10,253 nt of DNA from Zarea fungicola. Taxonomy: Eukaryota > Ascomycota > Sordariomycetes > Hypocreales > Cordycipitaceae. This document shows, piece after piece, positions 1 through 7,009 of this stretch (positions within the stretch are counted from its first letter, which is position 1; each line of letters starts with the position of its first letter). The translations under genes and the position numbers were made by a program. Location of the stretch: assembly GCA_900169235.1 (NCBI GenBank), contig FWCC01000451.1, positions 1-10,253 on the forward strand, given 5' to 3'. The notes beneath the pieces were generated by a model. It saw only the letters and a list, made by a program, of their open reading frames with translations. It was not told the DNA's origin and did no database searches.

Positions 1-413
1 TCTACTCTTGACGATACTTACAAGTGTACTGTTCGATATAACCTGACTTGCTTTAGAGCATACCCCAACTGTGACTTACGTCGATTAAGCCATCGTTACA
101 ATGGGATACCCACCGCATTCTGTAACGAGAGTGTGGTAAGTATCACCTGTACCCACAGTCGAACTGGTATACTGTACCGTCTTGCCTCAAAAATATTCTT
201 CAGCTAAAGACCCAACGTGGACTTTGGCGAGAGTACAAAGAAATTGGTACTCGTGTTAGCCCCCCACCAAAGTGGACAATGGCAATGGCTTCTCAACACC
301 ACCGAGGTGCTCACCACCTTTGTAACCACTGCACCGCACATGTGCGCTTCGAGCGACGATTCAGTTTACACTTGCGACAGGGCGCTTTGAAAACTGAAAG
401 GAAACGAGCCTAG
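1..413 (+). CDS. Possible 3' end of a split cysteine-containing gene (hypothetical)
   Basis: The window opens inside an open frame (frame 1, bases 1-135, 45 codons) that reaches a strong donor, GTAAGTAT, at 136. A 68-nt candidate intron ends at 203 with ATTCTTCAG. The second exon, 204-413, continues in phase 0 for 69 codons to TAG at 411-413. The joined partial product has 114 residues with cysteines at 9, 17, 24, 41, 85 and 88; the last two form a CxxC inside a histidine-rich stretch (QHHRGAHHLCNHC). No family is recognised and the start lies outside the window. If the intron is retained, frame 1 instead adds 23 residues with one more cysteine and stops at 205-207. No clear branch point is seen. 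Support is the coincidence of open frames on both sides of good splice sites; chance remains possible. Confidence 0.3.
136..203 (+). other. Candidate GT-AG intron, 68 nt
   Basis: Begins with the near-ideal fungal donor GTAAGTAT and ends with a pyrimidine-rich ATTCTTCAG. Removing it joins two open frames in phase 0. The branch point is weak; the nearest candidates contain ctggtat or tactgta. It is not needed to keep the upstream frame open, because read-through stays open up to 205, so the intron is inferred rather than required. Confidence 0.3.
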
Positions 414-1336
414 TTCGATATTTTTGCTACAAGTAGGGCAGTTCAATCTTCCACTACATAGCGGTCAACATCGATAGACTTGACTTGTAACACTTCGGTC
501 GCTGAAGATAGGACTCCGAAGGCTTGAGGAATAGCCCTTAAGCTAGCTAGTCATCGATAATTCAGCCGTAGGCTGTCTATGTACATATAGATAAATTTTC
601 CTCGATATGAGACCTTGGTGCAGACAGGGGTTAAAAAGTTTACTCAGATCTACTGGGCTGTAATTTCCCTCGAGCGGAATTACTTGCGACCCACTGTAGT
701 TACTTAGTATGGTCTGCATACCACAACAGGCGCTAAATTAGCGCCTGTTTTCGGCAAACTACGGCAAACACCCCTAAGTGTGTATCCGGCGTCATGAACA
801 GGTACACTTGGATTTTTTTCTTCAATCAACATGTTCTACATACGACTGGTGGAGAATGGAGGCTGCCCAGTAGGGGCTATGTTCTCAACAAAATGCACAC
901 ACTTCCTCAGAGTATACATACATAACTTGCCATTATGTTTATGGAGACGATTGCGGTAGCTTAATTATTATCGTCTCTTCTCGGGAGTTGATATGAGCAA
1001 TGCTAGTGCAAGCCTATTGTGGAGCTTGACTGGGTGAGCGGAGGTTTACGGGCCGTCCAGGAGTAGTTCAGAAAAGAGGAACTGACCTCGTAACTTTTTG
1101 TTTTAAGAAACAAGGCAAAACTCCGTATGCCTGAGTAATGTACCAAGTTGATATACATTTATTAACCATATCCGGGAGGTACTTGTCTCTCTTACACGCA
1201 CCATTTATATGGACCAGCGCGAAGTGTCTGTCTGACTTGTATCGAGTGTAATGACTCGCATAATTTTCAAATACAAGTAGTGACAATACACATTTGTCAT
1301 GCATAGTGGAGCCTTAGTGCTATAGGATCGGAATAA
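414..1336. other. Intergenic stretch, no gene supported
   Basis: No coding frame in this stretch has support beyond chance length. A 78-codon minus-strand frame at 1068-1304 is unremarkable for random sequence. The only structured object is the hairpin at 725-749, preceded by a small 5-bp stem (GTATG at 707-711, CATAC at 717-721). Confidence 0.5.
725..749. repeat. Perfect 12-bp hairpin palindrome
   Basis: Arms aacaggcgctaa (725-736) and ttagcgcctgtt (738-749) are exact reverse complements separated by one base. The arms are G+C-rich in a mixed-composition context, so this is unlikely to be a chance AT palindrome. It could be the two joined ends of a terminal-inverted-repeat element, a footprint left after excision, or a dimeric protein site. 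No poly-T run follows that would suggest a Pol III terminator. Confidence 0.75.
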
Positions 1337-1477
1337 ATCAACTCTCTAGGTGGCTGCGGCGTGGACTTAGGCACTAGCATCTACCGGATGAAGTGCCGGA
1401 TTTGCATCAACTGCGAAGCTTATCATGCTTTAGATTACGTGCTACTTACGTGTCGTTGTCCGGACTACAAATTATAG
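1337..1477 (+). pseudogene. Possible relic of a LINE C-terminal zinc knuckle
   Basis: A 46-codon open frame runs from just after TAA at 1334-1336 to TAG at 1475-1477. Its last 29 codons, from ATG at 1388, are cysteine-rich: MKCRICINCEAYH followed by ALDYVLLTCRCPDY. The spacing C-x2-C-x7-Y-x4-C matches the zf-RVT knuckle found after the RNase H region of fungal and insect non-LTR retrotransposons (C-x2-C-x7-8-H-x4-C followed by P), with tyrosine where histidine is expected and two extra residues before the proline. Histidine to tyrosine is a single C-to-T change. No reverse transcriptase or RNase H motif is visible upstream, so if real it is a short, decayed fragment. Confidence 0.2.
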
Positions 1478-2004
1478 GCATGCTTTTCATTTCAATGTAT
1501 CGCGTGGGTCTTTTAAGCAGCAGCTAGGCAGCTATTACAAAATGATAATGTCCAATACTAATAGCCGCATTGTGCTGTGGTTATGTTATCATTACACTTC
1601 ATAGGAATTATGTTCAGGCAGATGAGCATGTTTGAGTGAGCATTGTCTCATGTATTTTTCTGAGTGCTAAATAAGTGTTTTAAAAGACAGCCCAAATGCT
1701 ACTGCATAGTGGCCACCAATGAGTAAGATAGGATAGAAAATAAGAGCAGCAATGAGATTGTGTAAACCTTTTAATATTTCACATGTAAACATTATATATT
1801 GCCATGAATTATTCTGTGAAGATTTTAATGTACATAGTATACTTTCCTAACTAAAATCTTATGTGAGATATAGCTAATGGGACTATTCTCCTGAGCTGTT
1901 TGTCTCGAAGGATTATTAGAGCCACAATAGACCGCTATCAGCTGTTGTGGAGCTATTTGCAGAGAAATTTGCCAAGAAGCAACACGATTAGTATAACAGA
2001 GAAA
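1478..2004. other. AT-rich upstream region, no gene supported
   Basis: Strongly AT-rich DNA leading into the promoter of the secreted-protein gene at 2114. The minus-strand frame of 83 codons at 1825-2076 overlaps the putative TATA box and has no recognisable feature, so it is treated as chance. Regulatory sites may lie here but none can be assigned. Confidence 0.5.
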
Positions 2005-2013
2005 TATATAAAG
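2005..2013 (+). promoter_or_regulatory. TATA box of the 2114 gene
   Basis: TATATAAAG matches the TATA consensus and lies about 100 bp upstream of the ATG at 2114, a normal distance for a fungal gene with a short 5' leader. The stretch between them includes a CT-rich run (acctatctctctttt, 2091-2105) just before the start codon, as is common near fungal transcription starts. Confidence 0.5.
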
Positions 2014-2113
2014 AAGTTCAAATCGCATATGAGATTGATAGATCATCAGTCCTCTATTATACTGTAGCACGCCCAAAAATTGGTAACATTACCTATCTCT
2101 CTTTTGCGTTATC

Positions 2114-2791
2114 ATGTTATTCAATATTGCCGTTGTAATGGCGGCAGTCAACTGCATAACGGTCAATTCTGCACCAGTCGACCCGCAAGCCAATGCAACG
2201 ACAAGCATAACAACCTCTGCGGAGGAGTTTTTATTTGCTCCTCATGGACTTGGCTTCCTCAGGACAAACCAGGAAGTTTCTGCAGCCCTCGAGAGGGTTA
2301 ACCGAACTTCCGACGCTGACGGCCCAGCGCCCCGCCACGTCACCCATCAGCTTTCTAGACGCGCCATGACCCTCGGCAAGAAATACAGTGTGTCGGGGTG
2401 GGTTGTTACGGTTGCGCGATATGCTGTTGAACAGTATACTGGGACTTATTGGAAATTTCCGACTGACGGACTGAGCGTTGCATATATTGCTGATCAGGTC
2501 GCCGGCTCATTCACTCGTGTTATTGGCAACGGTGAAGTTGATCGCAACGTTGGTGGTGGATGGTCATGGCATGCCCGGATTTTTCAAGACAACTACGAAT
2601 TCAATGGATTTCCGTATAACCTGGTTTATTCACTTGTATTTGACGCTATCAAAGGGTCTACCGACTGGATTACAAACGATAATGCTTTTGAATTTGCTAT
2701 CAACTCTCAAGATGGAAGAGGGGCCTTAATGGTGCTTCGGGTATATCCCACTGTTCGTGGGGCTCTTTCAAGTGTGCACAATGAGTTGTAA
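2114..2791 (+). CDS. Secreted, cysteine-free protein with dibasic processing site; unknown family
   Basis: An intronless frame of 225 residues, the longest in the window and well beyond chance. The in-frame stop TAA at 2084-2086 limits the start to the ATG at 2114 (or Met9). Residues 1-20 form a signal peptide (hydrophobic IAVVMAAVN core, predicted cut after A20 in TVNSA). The only cysteine, C14, lies in that signal, so the mature protein has none. Residues 21-83 look like a propeptide: Ser/Thr/Ala-rich start, N-glycosylation sequons at N27 and N63, then a Kex2-like LSRR site at 80-83. Residues 84-225 look like a compact domain rich in Trp, Tyr and Gly (GWVVTVARYAVEQY near 95, VGGGWSWHARIFQDNYEFNG near 146-165). 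I do not recognise a family. Role inferred only as an extracellular fungal protein, such as an effector or a secreted defence or toxin-like protein. TAA at 2789-2791 ends it; no AATAAA is seen close downstream. Confidence 0.85.
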   Translation: MLFNIAVVMAAVNCITVNSAPVDPQANATTSITTSAEEFLFAPHGLGFLRTNQEVSAALERVNRTSDADGPAPRHVTHQLSRRAMTLGKKYSVSGWVVTVARYAVEQYTGTYWKFPTDGLSVAYIADQVAGSFTRVIGNGEVDRNVGGGWSWHARIFQDNYEFNGFPYNLVYSLVFDAIKGSTDWITNDNAFEFAINSQDGRGALMVLRVYPTVRGALSSVHNEL

Positions 2792-3289
2792 GGAATGTTA
2801 GCCTAGAGATTTAAAACCTTAGCTAGGTTTTGCCTATTTTTAGGATTTCCCTAGTTGAAATGCAAATGCAAAAGGTTTAATATGTCGTTTTGCCATGTCA
2901 ACAGCGTTCACTAAATTTCTATCTACTGGCCTCGACCTGGCAATCTGGAATTTTCAGAAAGAGAGGCAAACGAGACTAAATCTGCAGGATACTTGCATTC
3001 AAGAAGAGAGCTTAAATGTGTCTTTCCTGTGTTCATGAAATTCTACTGCCGCTGCGATAAAAGAGTTTGAAAGAACTTGACTGAACTGCGTGCGGAGCAA
3101 CTAGCGCTCTCTGGTTTGGCACGAGGTCTAGGCCGTTTATAGCGGGGTATTCCTGGTTCGGTCTCACAACGTGCAAATGCTACGACACATGTCTTGATTG
3201 CAGACCTGTGAGAGAAGCCCTTGTGCCTCAAATGAACTATTGATCATCATGCGATTCGTTTTGACACATGACAAAAATCACTGCATTGA
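2792..3289. other. Downstream flank, no gene supported
   Basis: Presumed 3' untranslated region and spacer of the secreted-protein gene. A minus-strand frame of 62 codons at 3043-3231 and a plus-strand frame with a cysteine cluster at 3085-3243 overlap each other; neither has a start with context or a known motif. No polyadenylation consensus is clear. Confidence 0.45.
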
Positions 3290-4270
3290 ACGATGGGAGC
3301 AGTCAGAGGCATAGCGTGCATCTTTTTTGACGGTCCAAGTGAAGTCGAGCGAGATGGTGAGCTTGAACACGCATTGACCGGATAAAGGTACGTCGCTGCA
3401 CTTGCTGTCAACACTGGTCAAATGCCTGCATTTGACCAGTTGAATTTCAAGTCTTGTATCGGTGGAGACAAGAGCAGATATATCCGGGTTTGCTCAGTGC
3501 GTTGCTGGTCTGGTCGGGAACACCCGTTTGGATCTCGCGCTTTGCTCCTCTGGGAGCGTGGCGGATTCATGGTGAAGTGGCCGAAAGTCATAAAGTCCCA
3601 GCACGATCGGGTCGTTATTTTTGCTTGGCTATGCGCGGCCGCACCAACAGCCATTTGAGTTGCGGAAGGGTCACGTATTGACAATCCTTCCAGCTCAAGA
3701 AACTTGCGAGCGAATTTTCCAGACGTAGCGGTCAGTGTGGCTAACAATCAGTCAAGCTCAATTTCAGGCCTCGAACTTACTTGATTGAAGCCTAGCTCAG
3801 GTCGATTGAAGCTTGACTTGACAATGTCGACGCCTCGATTGACAATTTGTCAAGGGCTTGCCATACTATGCTTAATCAGGCAATGCCATGGGTTGCCTTG
3901 TAGGAGAAAAGATTTTAACTGCGGCATAACTGATTGCATTGTAAAACGCGTCCAAAACAGCACTACGTGTTGATTCGACGCGTCCTGGCGCATTTTTTGC
4001 AGCGCTCTCGGCAAGTGGAAGTAGGTGGATGGGTGGGTCCGGGTCGACTTGGTCCCTACACTACCCATCGAAGCAGGCGCTTTCTTGGCTTAACCTAGAG
4101 TAAGTACAGTTTTTTAGGAAATCGAATGAGCATCAAGCACTTGACAACTTGACACTCATTCAACTTGGCTGATTGAATGGCCGCTACAAACTTGAATTGA
4201 AAACTTGACTTGGCAAAATGTCAAACTTGAATGGAAAAGGCCAAGTTTGAGCTTGACTGTTGGCCACACT
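3290..4270. repeat. Degenerate cttga/tcaag-rich repetitive DNA
   Basis: The hexamer acttga, its variants (cttgac, ttgaat, tcaagc) and their complements recur many times, most densely at 3745-3860 and 4130-4260, in both orientations. Small palindromes of the same vocabulary lie within it, such as ttgacaatttgtcaa at 3839-3853. A 109-codon minus-strand frame at 3418-3747 falls inside and is probably repeat-derived. I could not define terminal repeats or a target duplication, so the element class is unknown; an old, diverged transposon or satellite-like tract is the likeliest reading. Confidence 0.35.
3413..3440. repeat. Perfect 13-bp hairpin palindrome
   Basis: Arms actggtcaaatgc (3413-3425) and gcatttgaccagt (3428-3440) are exact reverse complements around a 2-base centre (ct). 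It lies in the cttga-rich region. Possible explanations are abutting ends of an inverted-repeat element, an excision footprint, or a binding site for a dimeric factor. Confidence 0.7.
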
Positions 4271-5815
4271 GAGCCCGGATGACTGGCGATTGCGCTATGA
4301 ACAAGGCAAAAATGGCCGCGGCTGGCATCGTACTACCAAGCATAGCCATACTTGTCAGGGTGGCGAAGATTCCTCAGCGTAAAGCCACCATACATGTACA
4401 ATTGGAAAGCTGCAACTAAAATACTGTAAGTGGCGAGGCAGAGCCTCGTCAAAGTCACGTGGTGTGATTCACTAGCAGATATTAACAAAGCAAATTCTGA
4501 CGACAGAATTACCTAGCTTCTGCGGGTCCCAATTTCATCTAGCCGAGAGCTTTTCGAGAAACGATGAGCTTGCAGACGCTCAGATGAATATGCAAAAAAA
4601 TACCGAGAGGATTGAAGAAGGCTCTTTGCCTTCCATCTGGTGCCTCCACGATGAGCAGCGGCTCTGACGTTTGAAATTGGCCAAGGAAGCCGTTTTTTTA
4701 AGATTGTTTGAAGTAGATTGCTCTCTGGCGATAAAATTACGGGGTACAAGCAAATATCGCTACTGTTAACTGGTATCGGCTCGTCTTCGCTTCACTAAGT
4801 TTTCGTTGCATTCCTCAATTTCCGATGGAGGTTTTCAACTGTTATACTCAACTCAGACTTTTTCCGTTTCATCTCCTTTATCTCAGCGTGCGATCTATCT
4901 ATTCAACTCTAGCATCCTCTGCATGTTATTAATGGCTGCCTCCGGCATGCTACCTCCGGCATGCTACCTCCTCTGAACGGCTTGCGAGCTGCTTCCGCTT
5001 CGGTTGCCTCCAGCGCGAGGCGGGTAGCTCATCCATCGCCATTCCTAGCCATCTTGTTACGCTTCCAGTGTATTTTGTACCTACGAAGCCTTCGGGCTTG
5101 GTGTCACGGTTCAACCAGATTGCCTCGAGCGCTAGTAGCTTCCACTTTGAGCTCATCGCCGTCGCAGGACTATCCGAGGATGATTTGCGCCGCGGGGGTC
5201 GGATCAATTGGTACGGCCATGTTTGTTACTGATGAGCATGAGCAAGTCCGACGCACGTAAACCCAGGCAAGACTGAAGTTCACTGGATAATCTTGTGTTT
5301 TACAGTGGCAAAACTTTTTGTTAATTCTGCTAGCGGTTATGGCGTCTTTCTCCGGTGCTGAAAGTAGCAGGCGTCCTCTGTCTTGTTATCCATGGTCGGC
5401 TTCCGGACGACCACCTAGCAAGTCACTTGCGTAGGCAGTTGGCAGCAACCGCCGCCCGCACGTTCATCCCTTAGCTCGCGTCCATTTTTATCACTCCATC
5501 CTTATGCTCGTACGTTTCTTGACAGTTTATCGTATCGCTCTGAGAAAAATTGGAGCCAAATCCCTGCACGAATGATGGTCCTTATGTTGCTCTATGGCAA
5601 GCAGGTGGTGTCCATAGTCGCTTACCATCGCACTCTAATCGGTACTGTATGCAGAATATAACTCGACGCTTAGATGCGAATCTACCCGCTACTGGGTGCA
5701 AGGCGAAAGTTAGACTTCTTAATAAGGACTCTTTATTCGTGGGACCTTTCTAAACTTGAGGGCAGCCACATAAAAATTTTCCTTCTAAGAAATACTTAGT
5801 ACGGAGCAAAAAGTA
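4271..5815. other. Unassigned region, no gene supported
   Basis: Several open frames of 50-100 codons overlap on both strands (4312-4419 +, 4476-4667 +, 4513-4749 -, 4950-5207 -, 4961-5260 +, 5550-5753 +), but none shows a recognisable domain, and overlapping frames compete. The frame 4476-4667 follows an acceptor-like CTAGCAG and a donor GTAAGTGG at 4426, but no upstream exon joins in phase. A perfect 14-bp duplication lies at 4940-4967. Confidence 0.4.
4940..4967 (+). repeat. 14-bp tandem duplication
   Basis: The unit ctccggcatgctac occurs twice without mismatch, at 4940-4953 and 4954-4967, and a third copy begins (ctcc). It contains the GCATGC palindrome. It looks like a recent slippage duplication with no visible function. 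Confidence 0.8.
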
Positions 5816-6115
5816 TTGATAGGAAGAAAAAATATCTTTCCAGAAATTGAATTAAATTTGGTGCCGACAAAGGCCCCTGAGGTAGCCTTGTCGGAAATGC
5901 GATTATGGCCGGCGAGCGAGACGAAAGGACTCCGACACCGCGATCCAAACGGCAGTCAAGTCAACTTTGGCTGGGGCTGGTCACCCACTAGTCCATTGCC
6001 AGGCGGGAGCTTCGGCTTGCCCCAACCGCAAGCGGTTCCAATCTCGGAATCGCAAAAGCACAGTGACGCGCGCCGGAAGTATCACAAATATCACATGAAA
6101 TGGCTCCAAAGGTGA
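5816..6115 (+). other. G+C-richer patch with open frames on both strands
   Basis: A plus-strand frame of about 99 codons runs to TGA at 6113-6115, but it has no ATG upstream of the conserved-looking part (the first codon is TTG after a stop). The opposite strand is also open over 5990-6120, with a CxxC. The patch stands out by its G+C content from the AT-rich flanks and begins with an imperfect hairpin (ccgacaaaggc at 5864-5874 against gccttgtcgg at 5885-5894). It may be a fragment of a repeat; a gene is not supported. Confidence 0.3.
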
Positions 6116-6120
6116 AATAG

Positions 6121-6312
6121 ATGAGATTGGAAGAAGAATTGAAATTGCGAGGGTATACAAAGTCTAAAACAGATAGTGTGGTCGCTCTAGCGTCGTAAGT
6201 TATTTATGCAGCAAGGCTTGTTCCCCACCTAATTAATTATAGGAGACGATTCCGAGGTCGTATTTTGTCAAATGAAGGTAGCTCTGAGCAATTTTATTTG
6301 TTGACAATGTAG
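6121..6312 (+). CDS. Candidate small split gene with SAP-like helix motif (hypothetical)
   Basis: ATG at 6121, directly after an in-frame TAG, opens a frame that would stop at once after TCG (6193-6197) unless a 48-nt intron, 6195-6242, is removed. The second exon runs from 6243 to TAG at 6310-6312. The spliced product has 47 residues. Its N-terminal part, LEEELKLRGYTKSKTDSVVA, resembles the first helix and turn of SAP/LEM-type DNA-binding motifs (L-x-E-L-K-x-R-G, then T-x-x-K), followed by a basic RRFRGR. The match is only by pattern and the protein is shorter than usual for such factors, so it may be a fragment of a larger gene or a relic. It converges on the minus-strand candidate at 6340-6573, with 27 bp between stops. 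Confidence 0.3.
6195..6242 (+). other. Candidate GT-AG intron, 48 nt
   Basis: Donor GTAAGT, branch-point-like CCTAAT about 12 nt before the end, and acceptor AATTATAG: all three elements and the spacing fit short fungal introns. Its removal bypasses a TAA that overlaps the donor and joins two open frames. It is the best intron candidate in the window. Confidence 0.4.
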
Positions 6313-6339
6313 GCTTGGGGGTAAATGTTAGCATTCGTC

Positions 6340-6573
6340 TCATGGTTTCTCGTTCGGGAATGATTTTAATCTCTTACCTAGCCTAGCCTCCATTGTATTG
6401 AACTTGTCAACTTCGGAGGACAGTGGCTTCTGCTTGAGGTGCTTGGACTGTGTGTAAGTCGAGGCCTCCTCTGCAGATAGTTGGCCAGCCATTGGGTCAA
6501 CGAGAGTAACCTCTGAGGGTGTTGAGCCGAGCTTTTGAGCCTTGGATGAACTTGATTCCTTGAAGAAAGGCAT
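6340..6573 (-). CDS. Candidate small hydrophilic protein (hypothetical)
   Basis: Minus-strand frame from ATG at 6573 to TGA at 6340, 77 residues: it starts MPFFKESSSSKAQKLG and is rich in Ser, Lys and Glu throughout, with no signal peptide, membrane segment or cysteine. No family is recognised. In favour: an ATG in acceptable context, even hydrophilic composition, and two CCAAT boxes upstream. Against: a frame of this length is expected by chance. A donor-like GTAAGAG occurs near codon 66, so the real product could be spliced and extend further left. The frame continues upstream without an ATG to about 6660, so the ATG at 6573 is the first plausible start. Confidence 0.3.
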   Translation of the reverse strand: MPFFKESSSSKAQKLGSTPSEVTLVDPMAGQLSAEEASTYTQSKHLKQKPLSSEVDKFNTMEARLGKRLKSFPNEKP

Positions 6574-6600
6574 GATTTGGATTTTTTTCTGTTGGCACCG

Positions 6601-6642
6601 GATTGGTCGGTTGGCTGATTGCGCGATGTAACGTCTGATTGG
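6601..6642 (-). promoter_or_regulatory. Two CCAAT boxes upstream of the 6573 ATG
   Basis: gattgg occurs on the + strand at 6601-6606 and 6637-6642, giving two CCAATC boxes on the minus strand, about 30 and 65 bp upstream of the candidate start at 6573. Such boxes bind the HAP/NF-Y complex in fungi. No TATA box is seen nearby. Their position is the main extra support for the minus-strand candidate gene. Confidence 0.35.
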
Positions 6643-6902
6643 TTGTAGATGTATTTGCAAGGTAGTTTATTGAAGCTTTCTTCAGTCAAAGAATGGTAGT
6701 AACTGTTTCTATACAGTTAAAGAGATTCGGCTCTCAAATCTATGCATGCATTGATGCGCACTCAAGATGCATAATTTTTCTTATATTGCCCAATCAGCTA
6801 CTACAGCAAGAAGCACATTAAAACAGTTTTTAGTACATATGAACACTCGAGTCCGATAAGAAGAGCTTTCTTCAACTGTGTGAATTATAGACAGCTTAAA
6901 AT
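6643..6902. other. Spacer, nothing supported
   Basis: Probable upstream region of the 6340-6573 candidate. Minus-strand frames here are continuations of chance frames with TTG or other non-ATG starts. No motif or structure was seen apart from ATGCAT-type short palindromes near 6742. Confidence 0.4.
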
Positions 6903-7009
6903 TTGGTTTCCCGAATAGTTTTGGTTTCCCGAATAGTTTTGGTTTCCCGAATAGTTTTGGTCTCCCGAATAGTTTTGGTTTCCCAAATAGCTTGGTTTTC
7001 CGAATAGTT
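6903..7009. repeat. 18-bp minisatellite, about six units
   Basis: Unit ttggtttcccgaatagtt. Units 1-3 (6903-6956) are identical; unit 4 (6957-6974) has one change; unit 5 (from 6975) has two changes and lacks one base (17 bp); unit 6 (6992-7009) has one change (a t in place of a c). A degenerate remnant follows to about 7022. Read on the minus strand the exact units encode the hexapeptide KLFGKP, but the 17-bp unit breaks the phase and the frame has no ATG, so coding is unlikely. Identical units at one end and decayed units at the other fit growth by slippage. Confidence 0.9.

Noticed and set aside
1068..1304. 78-codon minus-strand ORF with a true ATG and four cysteines
   Set aside because: Length is within chance expectation for 10 kb on two strands; no signal peptide, motif, promoter or splice support.
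1825..2076. 83-codon minus-strand ORF upstream of the secreted-protein gene
   Set aside because: Covers the putative TATA box and promoter of the 2114 gene; no recognisable feature.
2478..2729. 83-codon ORF inside the secreted-protein gene
   Set aside because: Shadow of the 2114-2791 frame.
3085..3243. Plus-strand open segment with a cysteine cluster (TTCKCYDTCLDC)
   Set aside because: Only 52 codons, no start codon, preceded by a stop and no convincing acceptor; overlaps a competing minus-strand frame.
3418..3747. 109-codon minus-strand ORF
   Set aside because: Lies in degenerate repetitive DNA, overlapped by two plus-strand frames, no domain; its end coincides with the hairpin at 3413-3440, which suggests repeat-derived sequence.
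4312..4667. Possible two-exon gene: ATG frame of 35 codons with a hydrophobic start, donor GTAAGTGG at 4426, acceptor near 4475, then 64 open codons
   Set aside because: The first frame stops at 4417-4419 before the donor, and no alternative upstream frame joins the second exon in phase.
4950..5260. Overlapping 85- and 99-codon ORFs on opposite strands
   Set aside because: Mutually exclusive shadows in G+C-richer DNA; neither has a motif, and the plus-strand one begins in the 14-bp tandem duplication.
5550..5753. 67-codon plus-strand ORF
   Set aside because: Starts at TTG right after a stop, has no ATG at the start and no domain.
6903..7009. CRISPR array
   Set aside because: Units are directly adjacent with no spacers; this is a tandem minisatellite in probable eukaryotic DNA.
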